NCBI GenBank assembly: GCA_002110465.1
Contig: NEED01000005.1
Location: forward strand, 62,001 to 126,000
Direction: 5' to 3'
Origin: an unicellular cyanobacterium SU2
GTDB lineage: Bacteria > Cyanobacteriota > Cyanobacteriia > Cyanobacteriales > Microcystaceae
Length of the DNA stretch: 64,000 nt
In this document: piece after piece, positions 18,649-31,671 of the stretch
Layout of the letters: every line of letters begins with the position of its first letter
Numbering within the stretch: the stretch's first letter is position 1
Translations under genes and position numbers: made by a program
The notes under the pieces: generated by a model
The model's database searches: none
What the model was told of the DNA's origin: nothing
Seen by the model: only the letters and a program-made list of their open reading frames with translations

Positions 18649-19524
18649 TTAACGAAATATCATCCCTACTAATAAAACAAAACCTAGTATTACATTCTGA
18701 CGAAAAATTTCTCCATAACTAGATTTAGGAATATTTGTAGAACGGAGGCGAAAATATTGAACTATCCAACCTACCAAGGCAATCATCAAAGTAATCCAAA
18801 ACCCGATATTAAGCTCTAAAACTATTCCTAAATAGGATAATAACCCAACCGTTATTGCAAAAAATATTCCGACAGCATCAGCCGCATAGGAACCAAAAAA
18901 TAAGGCACTCGAATTAACTCCAATTTTCTGATCATCTTCGCGATCTGACATAGCATAAACTGTATCAAATCCTAATGTCCAAAATACCGTTGCTCCCCAC
19001 AAGATCCAAGTTGAAAGTTCTAATTTAGCCGTTACTGCTGTCCAACTAATCAAAACGGCAAATCCCCACGCTAGGGACAAAACTAATTGGGGAATAGGAA
19101 AAACCCGTTTAGCCAAAGGATAACAAACAATCACTGGAACCGCAGCGACACAGAGCCAAAAACTTAGGTAATTGAGATAAAAAGCTAACCCTGCCGCACA
19201 TCCTAGGGCGATAAAAGCAATAACAATACCCACTTTTACCGATAAAGACTTTTCGGCTAAGGGACGGGTTTTAGTCCTTTCTACTTGGGGATCAATATCT
19301 CTGTCCCACAAATCATTGATAACACAACCGGCGGCACTGGTGGCTAAAGTTCCTAAAATAATTACCCCCACTAATGGTAAGGGAGGCGTTCCTTTAGATG
19401 CTAAAATCACTGCCCATAACGCAGGAATCATTAAAATCAGCCGTCCAGCAGGTTTATCCCAGCGTAAAAGTCGAATAATGGTTAACCAAGTAGGTTCAGG
19501 GGTTGATTGGGGGGAAGTAACCAT
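18649..19524 (-). CDS. 4-hydroxybenzoate polyprenyl (solanesyl) transferase, UbiA family
   Basis: The 291-aa integral membrane enzyme belongs to the UbiA superfamily. The first Asp-rich motif NDLWDRDIDPQVERTKTRPLA lies near residue 67, shown here by NDLWDRDID and RTKTRPLA. The second motif, YAMSDREDD, lies near residue 190. Eight or nine hydrophobic helices are evident. In cyanobacteria this type prenylates 4-hydroxybenzoate as the first committed step of plastoquinone-9 synthesis. It is transcribed alone. The Mg2+-binding Asp residues of both motifs are intact. Confidence 0.9.
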   Translation of the reverse strand: MVTSPQSTPEPTWLTIIRLLRWDKPAGRLILMIPALWAVILASKGTPPLPLVGVIILGTLATSAAGCVINDLWDRDIDPQVERTKTRPLAEKSLSVKVGIVIAFIALGCAAGLAFYLNYLSFWLCVAAVPVIVCYPLAKRVFPIPQLVLSLAWGFAVLISWTAVTAKLELSTWILWGATVFWTLGFDTVYAMSDREDDQKIGVNSSALFFGSYAADAVGIFFAITVGLLSYLGIVLELNIGFWITLMIALVGWIVQYFRLRSTNIPKSSYGEIFRQNVILGFVLLVGMIFR

Positions 19525-19874
19525 GAATAAATTAAACTAAATTCGTTGCAATTTCTCTGTGAAAAAAGTTAACATGAATTAACTAAAAATGCTATGGTCT
19601 TGCTTTGGCAAAGATTTAAGTTCTTTAGGGTGGGTAAACATGAGGGAATATATCTAATTAAAATAGCTTTTTTCTTTGGCGATCCACTATAGAACTAATA
19701 TTGAAAGCGATCGCAAGACTTAAAGAAGAAGGAAAACTAGAGAAAAAACAGTTCATCCCTATTATATAAAACTTTTAGAAAAGGTTTAAAAAAGTTTAAT
19801 CAAAACAAGATATACAAGAAAAACTCAACAAAGTTAATAAAATTAATTAAGAGTTCTTGTAATAAGAATAAAAC
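19525..19874. other. Intergenic region, no supported gene
   Basis: These 350 nt separate two minus-strand genes. They contain one degenerate GGGTGGGTAAAC repeat end near 19628, one HIP1 site near 19707, and a short open stretch (about 19700-19770) that reads LKAIARLKEEGKLEKKQ then stops. It may be a decayed coding remnant. No RNA gene was recognised. Confidence 0.4.
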
Positions 19875-20522
19875 TTAGCTTTTATTTTGTTCTCTTATCC
19901 ATTGTCTAAACTGCTTTAATGCAGCTGTTTCTCCAACAATTAACCGTTGTTCTAACCATTGAGGAATTAGAGAAATATCTAACAGAGGAAAAGCCAAACT
20001 TTTCTTTATTTCATCATAAATTTTGTACTGCCTATTCAATCCATAAACCTGTAAAGTTTCTCCATCATATCGCCATATTTCTGGTACGCCTAACCCTCCA
20101 TAAATTGGGAACTTATCCAAGGAACCACTGGTAATATCAACCTCAATGACTAAATCTGGGGGAAGATCTCCTGTGTTTAAATCAATATGTTGCTTATTTC
20201 TAACTGATAATTCATTTTGGAGATAAAAACAGGCATCTGGTTCAACACCTTTTTGAAGATCATCTCTTTTTAGCGTCAGAGAGCCGACACTTTTAATATT
20301 TAAGTCCCATTCTTCAGCCATAATAAAGACTAGACGAGCAAGAAACCAATTATTATTTTCATGTTCCATTAAAGGACTCATAATCTGTAAATATTCCTCA
20401 TTATAAGCCAGTCTTTTGCTAGAATTTTGACTTAATTCCTCAGTCATCCTTCTAAAGGTTTCCCAACTCATGGGATGCAATATCATATAAGTTTCGGCAG
20501 GTAATTTAGCAAGAGTTTCCAT
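19875..20522 (-). CDS. Uma2 family (DUF820) PD-(D/E)XK-like protein
   Basis: The 215-aa protein has the Uma2 pattern: MSWETFRRMTEELS near the start, LMEHENNNWFLARLV, then the nuclease-like core KRDDLQKGVEPDACFYL and PPDLVIEVDITSGSLDK with the E-x-D strand, and a final VPEIWRYDGETLQVY. The family has a PD-(D/E)XK restriction-endonuclease-like fold and is greatly expanded in cyanobacteria. Its function is unknown. The putative active-site residues (Asp in EPDACFY, Glu-Val-Asp) are all present. Confidence 0.88.
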   Translation of the reverse strand: METLAKLPAETYMILHPMSWETFRRMTEELSQNSSKRLAYNEEYLQIMSPLMEHENNNWFLARLVFIMAEEWDLNIKSVGSLTLKRDDLQKGVEPDACFYLQNELSVRNKQHIDLNTGDLPPDLVIEVDITSGSLDKFPIYGGLGVPEIWRYDGETLQVYGLNRQYKIYDEIKKSLAFPLLDISLIPQWLEQRLIVGETAALKQFRQWIREQNKS

Positions 20523-20710
20523 TTTATTTTGTTGAGATTACGATGATTTTTAATATCAAAGGTAGGCCATAATTTCTAACAAACTCTCCGACATAGCGAT
20601 CACAAATGTTGAAAGCTATTTATTCTACTCGATCTTGATCAATTTAAGAAAAATTGTTTAATAAATTCCTCAAAAGCCTTATCCTATAGAAGAATTGAGG
20701 AATTGAGTCT

Positions 20711-22342
20711 ATGATAGCATCTCCTAACGATAACCCCACCGGTGACGATCACGGTAATACTTGTTTGTTAGCAGCCATCGATATCGGCACTAACTCCATC
20801 CACATGGTAATCGTAGAAATTGACAAAACCTTGCCCGCTTTTACTATTATGAACCGAGAAAAAGATACAGTCCGACTCGGAGAACAAGAACCCAAAACGG
20901 GAAGACTTACCGAAGAAGCTATCAAACGGGCGATCGCTTCTCTGCAACGATGCAAAGACTTAGCCACCAGTCTCAAAGTAGATCATCTCGTCGCCACTGC
21001 CACCAGCGCTACCAGGGAAGCCCCTAATGGACAAGAGTTTATCCAACGAGTTGCGTCAGAAGTCGGTATTCAAATCAACCTAATTTCTGGTTATGAAGAA
21101 GCCCGTCGCATCTATTTAGGAGTGCTGTCGGGGATGGATTTTCAAGAACACTCCCATGTGATTATTGATATTGGCGGAGGATCGACCGAAATCATTCTAG
21201 CTGATACCCATGAAGCCCGTTTTCTGAGTAGTACCAAAGTGGGTGCGGTGCGTCTTACGGAAGAGTTTGTAACAACTGATCCTATCAGTGAGACAGAATT
21301 TGCCTATTTACGGGCTTATGCGCGGGGAATGCTTGAGCGTCCTATTGATGAATTACGTCGTAAACTGGGTGAAAACGAACAGCCTCAACTGGTAGGAACC
21401 TCAGGAACCATTGAAACCTTAGTGACTATCCATGCGTTACAAAAGTTAGGGGAAATTCCCAGTCCTCTCCAAGGTTATCAAATGAGCCGCAAAGAGGTTA
21501 AAGATTTAGTTAAGAAATTTGCCTCAATCACCTATGAAGAACGGTTAAAAGTTCCAGGGATGTCCGATAAACGAGCAGAAATTATCGTGGCAGGTGGGGT
21601 AATTTTAATGGAAGCCATGTCCATGTTAGGGCTAGAAAATATTACTATCTGTGAACGGGCGTTACGGGAAGGGATGATTGTTGATTGGATGTTAGCCCAC
21701 GGGTTAATTGAAAGTCGATTACGATATCAAGGAGAAGTTCGTCAGCGAAGTGTCTATAAAATTGCTCGTAAGTATCAAGTTGATACAGAATATAGTGAAC
21801 GAGTAGCGCAATTTTCCAAAAGTTTGTTTGAGCAACTAACGGGTATTCTTCACGACTGGGGAACAGAAGAATGGGAGTTACTTTGGGCAGCAACCATTTT
21901 ACACAATTGTGGCTTATATATTAGTCATTCGGCTCATCACAAACACTCTTATTATTTAATTCGCAATGCAGAATTATTAGGGTTTACAGAACTCGAATTA
22001 GAAACCATTGCTAATCTTGCCCGTTATCATCGTAAAAGTACCCCCAAGAAAAAACATGAGCCCTATAGTAAATTACCCGATACTTACCGAAAAATGGTTA
22101 AACAACTCAGTGCGATTTTACGCTTAGCCGTTGCCCTTGATCGCCGACAAATAGGAGCCATTAAAACCGTTGAATGTAAGTATGACGAGGAATACAAAAA
22201 GCTCCATTTACACTTAGCTCCCACTGATCCTAATGATGATTGTGCCTTAGAGTTGTGGAACTTAGACTATAATAAACTGGTTTTTGAAGATGAATTTGGG
22301 GTAAAAGTTGTCGCTACATTAAACTCATTTTCTGTTGCTTAA
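20711..22342 (+). CDS. ppx: Exopolyphosphatase / guanosine pentaphosphate phosphohydrolase (Ppx/GppA)
   Basis: The 543-aa protein has the actin-like ATPase fold of Ppx/GppA: phosphate-1 motif AAIDIGTNSIHMVIVEI, connect-1 near GYEEARRIYLGVLS, phosphate-2 IIDIGGGSTEII, and GTSGTIETL and ERALREGMIVDWM. A C-terminal HD-like helical domain (about 330-543) contains NCGLYISHSAHHKHSYYLI. It degrades polyphosphate and may also act on (p)ppGpp. GAGG lies about 10 nt before the ATG. Length is normal for the long two-domain type. Confidence 0.93.
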   Translation: MIASPNDNPTGDDHGNTCLLAAIDIGTNSIHMVIVEIDKTLPAFTIMNREKDTVRLGEQEPKTGRLTEEAIKRAIASLQRCKDLATSLKVDHLVATATSATREAPNGQEFIQRVASEVGIQINLISGYEEARRIYLGVLSGMDFQEHSHVIIDIGGGSTEIILADTHEARFLSSTKVGAVRLTEEFVTTDPISETEFAYLRAYARGMLERPIDELRRKLGENEQPQLVGTSGTIETLVTIHALQKLGEIPSPLQGYQMSRKEVKDLVKKFASITYEERLKVPGMSDKRAEIIVAGGVILMEAMSMLGLENITICERALREGMIVDWMLAHGLIESRLRYQGEVRQRSVYKIARKYQVDTEYSERVAQFSKSLFEQLTGILHDWGTEEWELLWAATILHNCGLYISHSAHHKHSYYLIRNAELLGFTELELETIANLARYHRKSTPKKKHEPYSKLPDTYRKMVKQLSAILRLAVALDRRQIGAIKTVECKYDEEYKKLHLHLAPTDPNDDCALELWNLDYNKLVFEDEFGVKVVATLNSFSVA

Positions 22343-24182
<1,840 letters not shown>

Positions 24183-24199
24183 CTTCCTTCGATTTGTCG

Positions 24200-24248
24200 T
24201 CAGTCAACAGTTGCTTAGGGAAATACCTTCTGAGTCTCTGTTGACTGA
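24200..24248 (+). promoter_or_regulatory. Perfect inverted repeat between atpB and atpE
   Basis: TCAGTCAACAG (24200-24210) is perfectly matched by CTGTTGACTGA (24238-24248), 11 bp with a 27-nt loop. No T-tract follows, so it is more likely an mRNA processing or attenuation structure than a terminator. It is followed by an ATAACTAATAACTAAT heptamer-type tandem repeat up to the atpE start. Confidence 0.55.
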
Positions 24249-24284
24249 TAAATAATAACTAATAACTAATACCGAATAACTGAT

Positions 24285-24695
24285 ATGACGTTACAAGTTC
24301 GTGTAATTACCCCAGACAAAACAGTTTGGGATGACGCTGTAGAAGAAGTCATCTTACCAAGTACGTCTGGACAGTTGGGAATTTTATCTGGTCATGCTCC
24401 CTTATTAACTGCCCTCGACATTGGAGTTATGCGAGTTCGGCCCGATAAAGACTGGAAAAACTTAGTAGTTATGGGTGGCTTTGCTGAAGTTGAACAGGAT
24501 GTTCTCAAAGTCCTGGTTAATGCGGCAGAAGTTGGTGATGATATCAGCAAAGAGGAAGCACAAGCAGGATTTAGTGAAGCTCAATCCCGTTTAGAGCAAG
24601 CTAATAAAGGAGATGATCGTCGAGAGCAAATCAAAGCATCTCAAGCTTATAAACGAGCTAGGGCCCGTCTTCAAGCAGCAGGTGGACTGGCTTAA
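24285..24695 (+). CDS. atpE: F-type ATP synthase subunit epsilon
   Basis: The 136-aa central-stalk subunit has the N-terminal beta-sandwich ([41 protein letters not shown] in parts: [11 protein letters not shown] and [12 protein letters not shown]) and a C-terminal two-helix domain rich in Ala, Glu and Arg. It regulates ATP hydrolysis in CF1. In cyanobacteria the gene is named atpE (atpC elsewhere). It lies 102 nt after atpB on the same strand and is followed by a stem-loop with a T-run. Confidence 0.97.
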   Translation: MTLQVRVITPDKTVWDDAVEEVILPSTSGQLGILSGHAPLLTALDIGVMRVRPDKDWKNLVVMGGFAEVEQDVLKVLVNAAEVGDDISKEEAQAGFSEAQSRLEQANKGDDRREQIKASQAYKRARARLQAAGGLA

Positions 24696-24721
24696 CTATT
24701 GGGTTCCAACCAAAAATTAAG

Positions 24722-24757
24722 TGAGGGCAACGGGTCAAGGACTCAGCCCTCATTTTT
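24722..24757 (+). terminator. Probable intrinsic terminator of atpB-atpE
   Basis: TGAGGGC (24722-24728) pairs with GCCCTCA (24746-24752), followed directly by TTTTT. The loop is 17 nt, larger than ideal, but the GC-rich stem plus T-run just after the atpE stop supports termination. Confidence 0.65.
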
Positions 24758-24774
24758 GAGTATTAATCTTCAGC

Positions 24775-25104
24775 CTAATTACTGCCACTGAAGACGACTT
24801 CTGGAAACTTCCCTTGGGCATCAGCCATGGAAATCCGTTTACCTTGGTTACGAAGATCTTGCCAATAATTAATGACCTCTGTCGCTTGGTTGAGAATTTC
24901 AATGCGTTCAGTTTCGGAAATCCAATGTTTGGCTTCTAATTCATCTTTTAACTGTTGCCAAGCATCGTTCCTTGGCCAAAAGAAATAGGCTGTTAGGGGA
25001 CTTGTTCCTTTTCCTACTACCTGATCTACTGTAATTGCTACATTGGCATCCAACCAAAGCACTTTTAAAAGAAATCTTGACTCTAATTCTAATGACTCCT
25101 GCAA
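24775..25104 (-). CDS. ycf65: Plastid-specific ribosomal protein 3 / Ycf65-like
   Basis: The 109-aa protein contains the PSRP-3 signature: [20 protein letters not shown] near the start, [17 protein letters not shown] and [12 protein letters not shown]. It binds the 30S ribosomal subunit and is shared by cyanobacteria and plastids. No in-frame ATG precedes the conserved region. The start used is TTG at 25104, supported by GAGG located 7 nt upstream. A CTG one codon before is the only close alternative. It lies 48 nt downstream of pth on the same strand, probably in one operon. Confidence 0.92.
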   Translation of the reverse strand: MQESLELESRFLLKVLWLDANVAITVDQVVGKGTSPLTAYFFWPRNDAWQQLKDELEAKHWISETERIEILNQATEVINYWQDLRNQGKRISMADAQGKFPEVVFSGSN

Positions 25105-25152
25105 CAGATAAACCTCGTCTATTTTTGCTAAACTACAACACTTTATTATACC

Positions 25153-25785
25153 TTACTTAATAGCTGTGCGGCTATTATAAAGACTCATGGCTTTTTCAAC
25201 CCCTTCTTTGAGACTTATTTCCAACGCACCCACTACTAAGGGTAAGACATTCTCCATAACCTCTTTTTCATCGGGGGCAAACTTTCCTAAAACGTGGGAA
25301 ATCGTTTCTTTAGAGGGATGAGACTTACCAATTCCAATGCGTAATCGAGGAAAATCTTGGCTACCTAAGTGAGAGATAATCGATTTCATGCCATTGTGTC
25401 CTCCGGCTGATCCTCCCAGTCGCATTCGTATTCGTCCCACCGGTAAATCCATATCATCATAAATCACCAGTATAGACGTGGGAGTTAGTTTATACCAATT
25501 ACTCACAGCGCGAACCGACTGACCGGAACGATTCATATACGTGAGCGGTTTAAGTAAGTAAACTTTCTTATTTCCTCTAGCCATTCCTTCTGTAAAGAGA
25601 CCTTGAAAACGGCGATTTTCTGTAAAGGACAATTGCCAGGCTTGGGCTAAAGCATCTAAGGCTTCAAACCCAATATTGTGACGAGTTTTATCATATTTGG
25701 CTTCGGGATTTCCTAACCCGATAATTAGCTGGGGAATGATTAGAGAAGGTGAGGAAGATTTAGACATAGAAACTACCATTTTCAT
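25153..25785 (-). CDS. pth: Peptidyl-tRNA hydrolase
   Basis: The 210-aa enzyme releases tRNA from abortive peptidyl-tRNA. Conserved segments are present in order: IIGLGNPEAKYDKTRHNIGF (catalytic His in TRHNIGF, Asn in GLGNP), LLKPLTYMNRSG, IYDDMDLPVGRIRMR and GGHNGMKSIISHLG. The start could be any of three closely spaced ATG codons (25785, 25779, 25767). The longest is listed, although the extra residues before LIIPQLIIGLGNP are poorly conserved. It probably shares a transcript with the Ycf65 gene. Confidence 0.96.
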   Translation of the reverse strand: MKMVVSMSKSSSPSLIIPQLIIGLGNPEAKYDKTRHNIGFEALDALAQAWQLSFTENRRFQGLFTEGMARGNKKVYLLKPLTYMNRSGQSVRAVSNWYKLTPTSILVIYDDMDLPVGRIRMRLGGSAGGHNGMKSIISHLGSQDFPRLRIGIGKSHPSKETISHVLGKFAPDEKEVMENVLPLVVGALEISLKEGVEKAMSLYNSRTAIK

Positions 25786-27824
<2,039 letters not shown>

Positions 27825-27850
27825 TTTACTCTCTTAATTAGGGATTTTCG

Positions 27851-27867
27851 GGTGGGCATTGCCCACC
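27851..27867. repeat. GGTGGGC hairpin after pgm
   Basis: GGTGGGC and GCCCACC form a perfect 7-bp stem around ATT. It lies 26 nt after the pgm stop and belongs to the GGGTGGGC-type dispersed cyanobacterial repeats. It is not followed by a T-run. Confidence 0.5.
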
Positions 27868-27909
27868 TTGACAATTTCGTTCATTAGTTAAGCTAGAAAA
27901 ATTTCTCTG

Positions 27910-28871
27910 ATGAAAATCCTTGAGCAAAATACTACTCATCTTAGGTTTAAATATAGTCAAAGGTTTTGCTTTAGAAGTTATAATATCTGGCCAAGTATTG
28001 CCCTAGTTGTGTGTTTATGGATCTTATTAATATCTGTCACTTATTTTTTTGAATTACCAACTTTTCTCTCCAAAGATTTTTTGTTACAAGAAAACTTAAA
28101 AAAGATGGAGTGCGATCGCATTTTCAATACACAAATAAATTGCGACTTAATTTATTCTAAATTATTCCAATCAAAATATACTAAAAATATAAGTCTAAAA
28201 GGAGCAGATATTAAAATAGTTTCTAGTGATATATACTATTCTTATTTGATTACGGATAAAGGTAAGGTTACTATTATAGTCATTTCAAATAAGAATGATA
28301 CAAAAATTGAGCTATGAAGACTATTATTACAAGCAGCAGGTGTCTCACTTTTAATTGAAATGACTATAACTCAAGCTATTTTGATACTACAAATAAAGTC
28401 AATACAATTAATGATTTTGTTAAAAATAAGAACTTAGATTTTTTTGAAATATTATTTTGGGATAATTATATAATTAATGGAGTCCAATTATTTATTTATT
28501 TCTGGATTTCGATTATTTTATTGTTGCGGTGGTCAATAATATTAATGTTTGTTTTCATTGTTTTTATATGGCATGAATTTTATTTAACTCTAGACAAAGA
28601 AAAACAATATTTAATACAACAAAGGAAATCAATTTTAGGTTACAAATTATATTCGAGAAAATGGAAAAATTCTGACATCAAATCAATTAACGTCAATCAA
28701 TTAAAAACAGCTAAAATTTTGGGCTTTTCTTGTACTTACTATAAAATTTGCTTGTTACTGCAATCTGGAAAAAAAGTTATAATTTCGGGCTGGAAATCAT
28801 TAGAAGACGATGATCAAAATATAATTAATCAACTAGCTCAAAATCTGAAAAAATTTGCCCTAATAGATTGA
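27910..28871 (+). pseudogene. Unknown membrane protein gene split by a MITE
   Basis: Two open frames (27910-28317 and a TTG-initiated one from 28521 to 28871) are the halves of one gene. The first half has a membrane helix (IALVVCLWILLISVTYFF). After residue VTII it runs into the 94-bp MITE and ends within it. If the element is removed leaving one TA, the frame continues without a stop for 870 nt in all (289 codons). The junction reads KVTINSSYFDTTNK, a second membrane segment (LFIYFWISIILLLRW) follows, and the frame ends in a soluble domain LDKEKQYLIQQRKSI. The product is unknown. The C-terminal domain loosely resembles bacterial PH-like domains. The disrupted gene is probably non-functional. 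Confidence 0.9.
28275..28368 (+). mobile_element. 94-bp MITE, copy 1 (TA target, IS630/Tc1-like ends)
   Basis: The element starts TATAGTCATTTCAA and ends TTGAAATGACTATA: perfect 14-bp terminal inverted repeats, with weaker pairing to about 28 bp. It carries no coding capacity. The outer TA dinucleotides fit a TA target duplication, as made by IS630/Tc1-mariner transposases. It is identical over all 94 bases to the copy at 42043-42136 and sits in the same orientation. Its insertion splits an open reading frame. Confidence 0.93.
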
Positions 28872-28920
28872 CGTAGACAAACCCTAATCTAACTTAGCTT
28901 TTGTTTTTTCGATGTCTTAA

Positions 28921-29007
28921 CGGAGAGGGAGGGATTCGAACCCTCGTTAGAGTTACCCCTAAACAGCATTTCCAGTGCTGCGCCTTCAACCGCTCGGCCA
29001 CCTCTCC
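28921..29007 (-). tRNA. tRNA-Ser (anticodon GGA)
   Basis: An 87-nt class II tRNA is on the minus strand. The acceptor stem is GGAGAGG/CCTCTCC with discriminator G. The anticodon stem CAGCA/TGCTG encloses CTGGAAA, giving anticodon GGA. There is a long variable arm, and the T-arm is GAGGGTTCGAATCCCTC. CCA is not encoded. Confidence 0.95.
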
Positions 29008-29105
29008 AAAATGGGGTCACAATCATCAATGATAAATCAAAGTGTGACATTAGATCAAGTTTTTTGATCATTAATTTGAGAAGATAGGCATATTTTAGTC
29101 AGACT

Positions 29106-30272
29106 TTAGAGAAGCGATCGCCCTTCACCCAGGTAAATGCCTAGTGATCGCGCTGTTTTCACCATGAACCCGTGGGGGTCAACGGGATAGGTGCAACGCT
29201 TCTCATGATGACATTGCTTGAGGATCTTAATAATCGAACTTAGTGGCGCGCTGTGAACTTGTCCTTCGCGCCAAATCACGATGCGACCGTAGCGGTTTTC
29301 CTCGATTAATTCCACTGCTTTGATGCCAAAAACTGTTGCTAACAAACGATCCAAAGCCACTGGGGTATGACTACGCTGCAAATGTCCTAAAACGGTTACT
29401 CGCAGATCAACATCGATAGGATCGCAAAAGACCCCTTCTTTTTTCTCACACAGTAGCTTAGTTTGTTCCTTAATCTGTTGGGCTAAATAATCTCCAATAT
29501 ACTTTTCTTTTTGTTGCTGTTGGTTTTTGACCCCTTCAGCAATCACAACCAGGGCAAATTGACGGCCAGAGGAGCGAATATGGGCTAATTGATAACAACA
29601 GCCCTGAATGGTATCTAACGTTAAATAAGGGGTTAATTCAGGAATTAGAATAATATCAGCACCCCCTGCAATTCCCGCATGAAGGGCTAAATGACCAGCA
29701 TCTCGTCCCATTACTTGCACTAACATCACCCGTTCATGACTGGCGGCAGTAAAGGTTAAATCGTATAATCCTTGGGTAACAATCTCAACGGCTGTGGTAA
29801 ACCCAACTGATGATTCGGTGAAAGGAACATCATTATCGATGGTCTTCGGAATAGCGACAATATTCCAATTTCCCTCTTGGGCTAAATCGCAGATAATATC
29901 GAGACTCCCATCCCCTCCCACAATAATTAAAGCTTCTAATCCCAACATTTCATAGCCTTTAAGGATAGCCGCTTTATTTTGTGCCTCTTCTGGGTGTCCT
30001 TTACTCAACGATCCCAAAACACTGCCACTGAGAAATTGTAAAAAATCCAACCCCTTAAGCATTCCAGGTAAATCATAACTGTTGCCCGTTAAGACTAAAT
30101 CTTGGGGTTGATATTTCCCCTTAGCTAAATCCATAAAACCATCGGTACCATAGGGAATGCCATAGACAACCCATCCTTTTAGTTGAGAGGCTTTAACCAC
30201 CGCCCGAATAACGGCATTTAACCCTGGACAGTCCCCGCCACTGGTGAGAATTCCGATCCGTTTTTTACCCAT
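29106..30272 (-). CDS. pfkA: 6-phosphofructokinase
   Basis: The 388-aa protein phosphorylates fructose 6-phosphate. It begins [19 protein letters not shown]. The phosphate-donor loop GGDGS (119-123) has the Gly typical of ATP-dependent enzymes, while the catalytic loop PKTIDND (142-148) has the Lys seen in pyrophosphate-dependent ones. [10 protein letters not shown] and PELTPYL complete the site. This mixed G/K signature marks a distinct bacterial PFK clade. Donor preference (ATP expected) should be tested. The stop of the dihydroorotate-dehydrogenase-like gene lies 30 nt upstream, so the two form an operon. Confidence 0.93.
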   Translation of the reverse strand: MGKKRIGILTSGGDCPGLNAVIRAVVKASQLKGWVVYGIPYGTDGFMDLAKGKYQPQDLVLTGNSYDLPGMLKGLDFLQFLSGSVLGSLSKGHPEEAQNKAAILKGYEMLGLEALIIVGGDGSLDIICDLAQEGNWNIVAIPKTIDNDVPFTESSVGFTTAVEIVTQGLYDLTFTAASHERVMLVQVMGRDAGHLALHAGIAGGADIILIPELTPYLTLDTIQGCCYQLAHIRSSGRQFALVVIAEGVKNQQQQKEKYIGDYLAQQIKEQTKLLCEKKEGVFCDPIDVDLRVTVLGHLQRSHTPVALDRLLATVFGIKAVELIEENRYGRIVIWREGQVHSAPLSSIIKILKQCHHEKRCTYPVDPHGFMVKTARSLGIYLGEGRSLL

Positions 30273-30302
30273 ATCTCACTATCAACTAATAACTATTAAC
30301 TA

Positions 30303-31313
30303 CTAACGCGCTCGCCACACAGGGGCATAGGTTTGTAATGCTTTCATGTATTGCGCTCGTTCAAAAGCTGTCGGATCGGGACAATGGAGTTGACTGAGAC
30401 TTCCTTGCATTTGTTTGATGGATTGATATTCGTTGTCTTCCATCCAACGATAGATTCCTTCTTCTAGAGTGCTGAGGTATTCAATTCCATGACGGAGTAA
30501 GCAACTGACTACTTGAGTAATTTTCGCCCCAGCCATCACCATTTTTAGCACATCTGCCGTGTTATGAATGCCACTGGTTGCTGCTAAGTCAGCATCAATG
30601 CGACCATAGAGAATGGCGATCCACCGCATGGGAAGGCGCATAGCTTGAGGGGTACTTAACAAAACATTTGGGTAGACTTCGAGGTTTTCTAGGTCAATAT
30701 CCGGTTGATAGAAGCGATTAAATAATACCAGTCCGTCAGCCCCTGCTTCGGCCAATCGTTTGGCCATATTTGCCATATTACTGAAATAAGGACTTACTTT
30801 AATAGCAACGGGAATGTTAATTTCTGCTTTCACATTTCGCAAAATATCGAGGTAATTCTGTTCGATTTCTCCCCCTGAAATGTCTAGATCAGTGGGAACA
30901 TAATAGATATTTAATTCTAGAGCATCAGCCCCCGCCTGTTGAATTTGTTGGGCATAATCTAACCATCCCCCTAGGTTAGATCCATTGAGACTAGCAATAA
31001 TGGGAATGTCAACCATTTCTTTGGCTTGGCGGATATGGTTAAGATATTCTTGAGAACCTACATGAAAAATTTCGGGTTCAGGAAAATAGGTTAACGCTTC
31101 GGCAAAGCTTTCAGTTCCATAGGTAAGATGATGGTGTAATTCTAGGCGTTCTTGTCGTAATTGTTCCTCGAAAAAAGAGTGTAAAACCACGGCAGCCGCA
31201 CCCATTTCTGCCATGCGTTTCAGGTTATCGATCTCTTCGGTTAAAGGGGCGCATGACCCCACCACGAGGGGAGATTTGAGGGTTAATCCCATATAGGTTG
31301 TTGTTAAATCCAT
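30303..31313 (-). CDS. Dihydroorotate dehydrogenase-like flavoprotein
   Basis: The 336-aa TIM-barrel protein starts MDLTTTYMGLTLKSPLVVGS, in the style of PyrD-like flavoproteins. FMN/substrate-site segments follow: ASLNGSNLGGWLDYA, ALELNIYYVPTD, PVAIKVSPYF and GLVLFNRFYQPD. A C-terminal segment, TSGIHNTADVLKMVMAGA, also matches the family. It is a cyanobacterial/bacterial paralogue of dihydroorotate dehydrogenase, not proven to act in pyrimidine synthesis. It precedes pfkA by 30 nt on the same strand. Confidence 0.85.
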   Translation of the reverse strand: MDLTTTYMGLTLKSPLVVGSCAPLTEEIDNLKRMAEMGAAAVVLHSFFEEQLRQERLELHHHLTYGTESFAEALTYFPEPEIFHVGSQEYLNHIRQAKEMVDIPIIASLNGSNLGGWLDYAQQIQQAGADALELNIYYVPTDLDISGGEIEQNYLDILRNVKAEINIPVAIKVSPYFSNMANMAKRLAEAGADGLVLFNRFYQPDIDLENLEVYPNVLLSTPQAMRLPMRWIAILYGRIDADLAATSGIHNTADVLKMVMAGAKITQVVSCLLRHGIEYLSTLEEGIYRWMEDNEYQSIKQMQGSLSQLHCPDPTAFERAQYMKALQTYAPVWRAR

Positions 31314-31486
31314 TAAGGTTGCTCCTGGTGAGGAATTTTAGGTTTGATGTAGCGTTTTTGTCAGCAAATTAGTTTTAACTCGAAATACAGCCTGATCTTA
31401 CGACTGCATTTGCTTACTCTGGGATGTTCTACCGTTATTTTAGCGGTTTACCCTAACTCCTCTTGTGTCTATTTAATATCTTTTTA

Positions 31487-31600
31487 TAGTTATTGACACT
31501 TCCCACGAATAAAATTCGGGGGATTCTTGGTTCACTGACTCAAGTTGTCTTGACAGGTATTGCTACCGTTCGGCTGAGACGCTCACCGCGAAGCCAACCA
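31487..31600. mobile_element. Possible IS200/IS605 end remnant (non-coding)
   Basis: The stretch with CTTCCCACGAATAAAATTCG, then GATTCTTGGTTCA and CTGAGACGCTCACCGCGAAG, resembles non-coding end sequence found beside tnpB genes of IS200/IS605-type elements in cyanobacteria. It contains the pairing CGAAT/ATTCG. No transposase or TnpB frame remains. This is recognition by memory, so confidence is low. Confidence 0.35.
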
Positions 31601-31671
31601 AAATAGAGCGTAAAAGTATAGTCAAATCATAGACAGTAGGAACCTAAGTAGGTGGGTAAAAATAAATGTAA

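Noticed and set aside
28889..29071. Minus-strand 60-codon frame
   Set aside because: It runs across the tRNA-Ser gene and is a chance frame.
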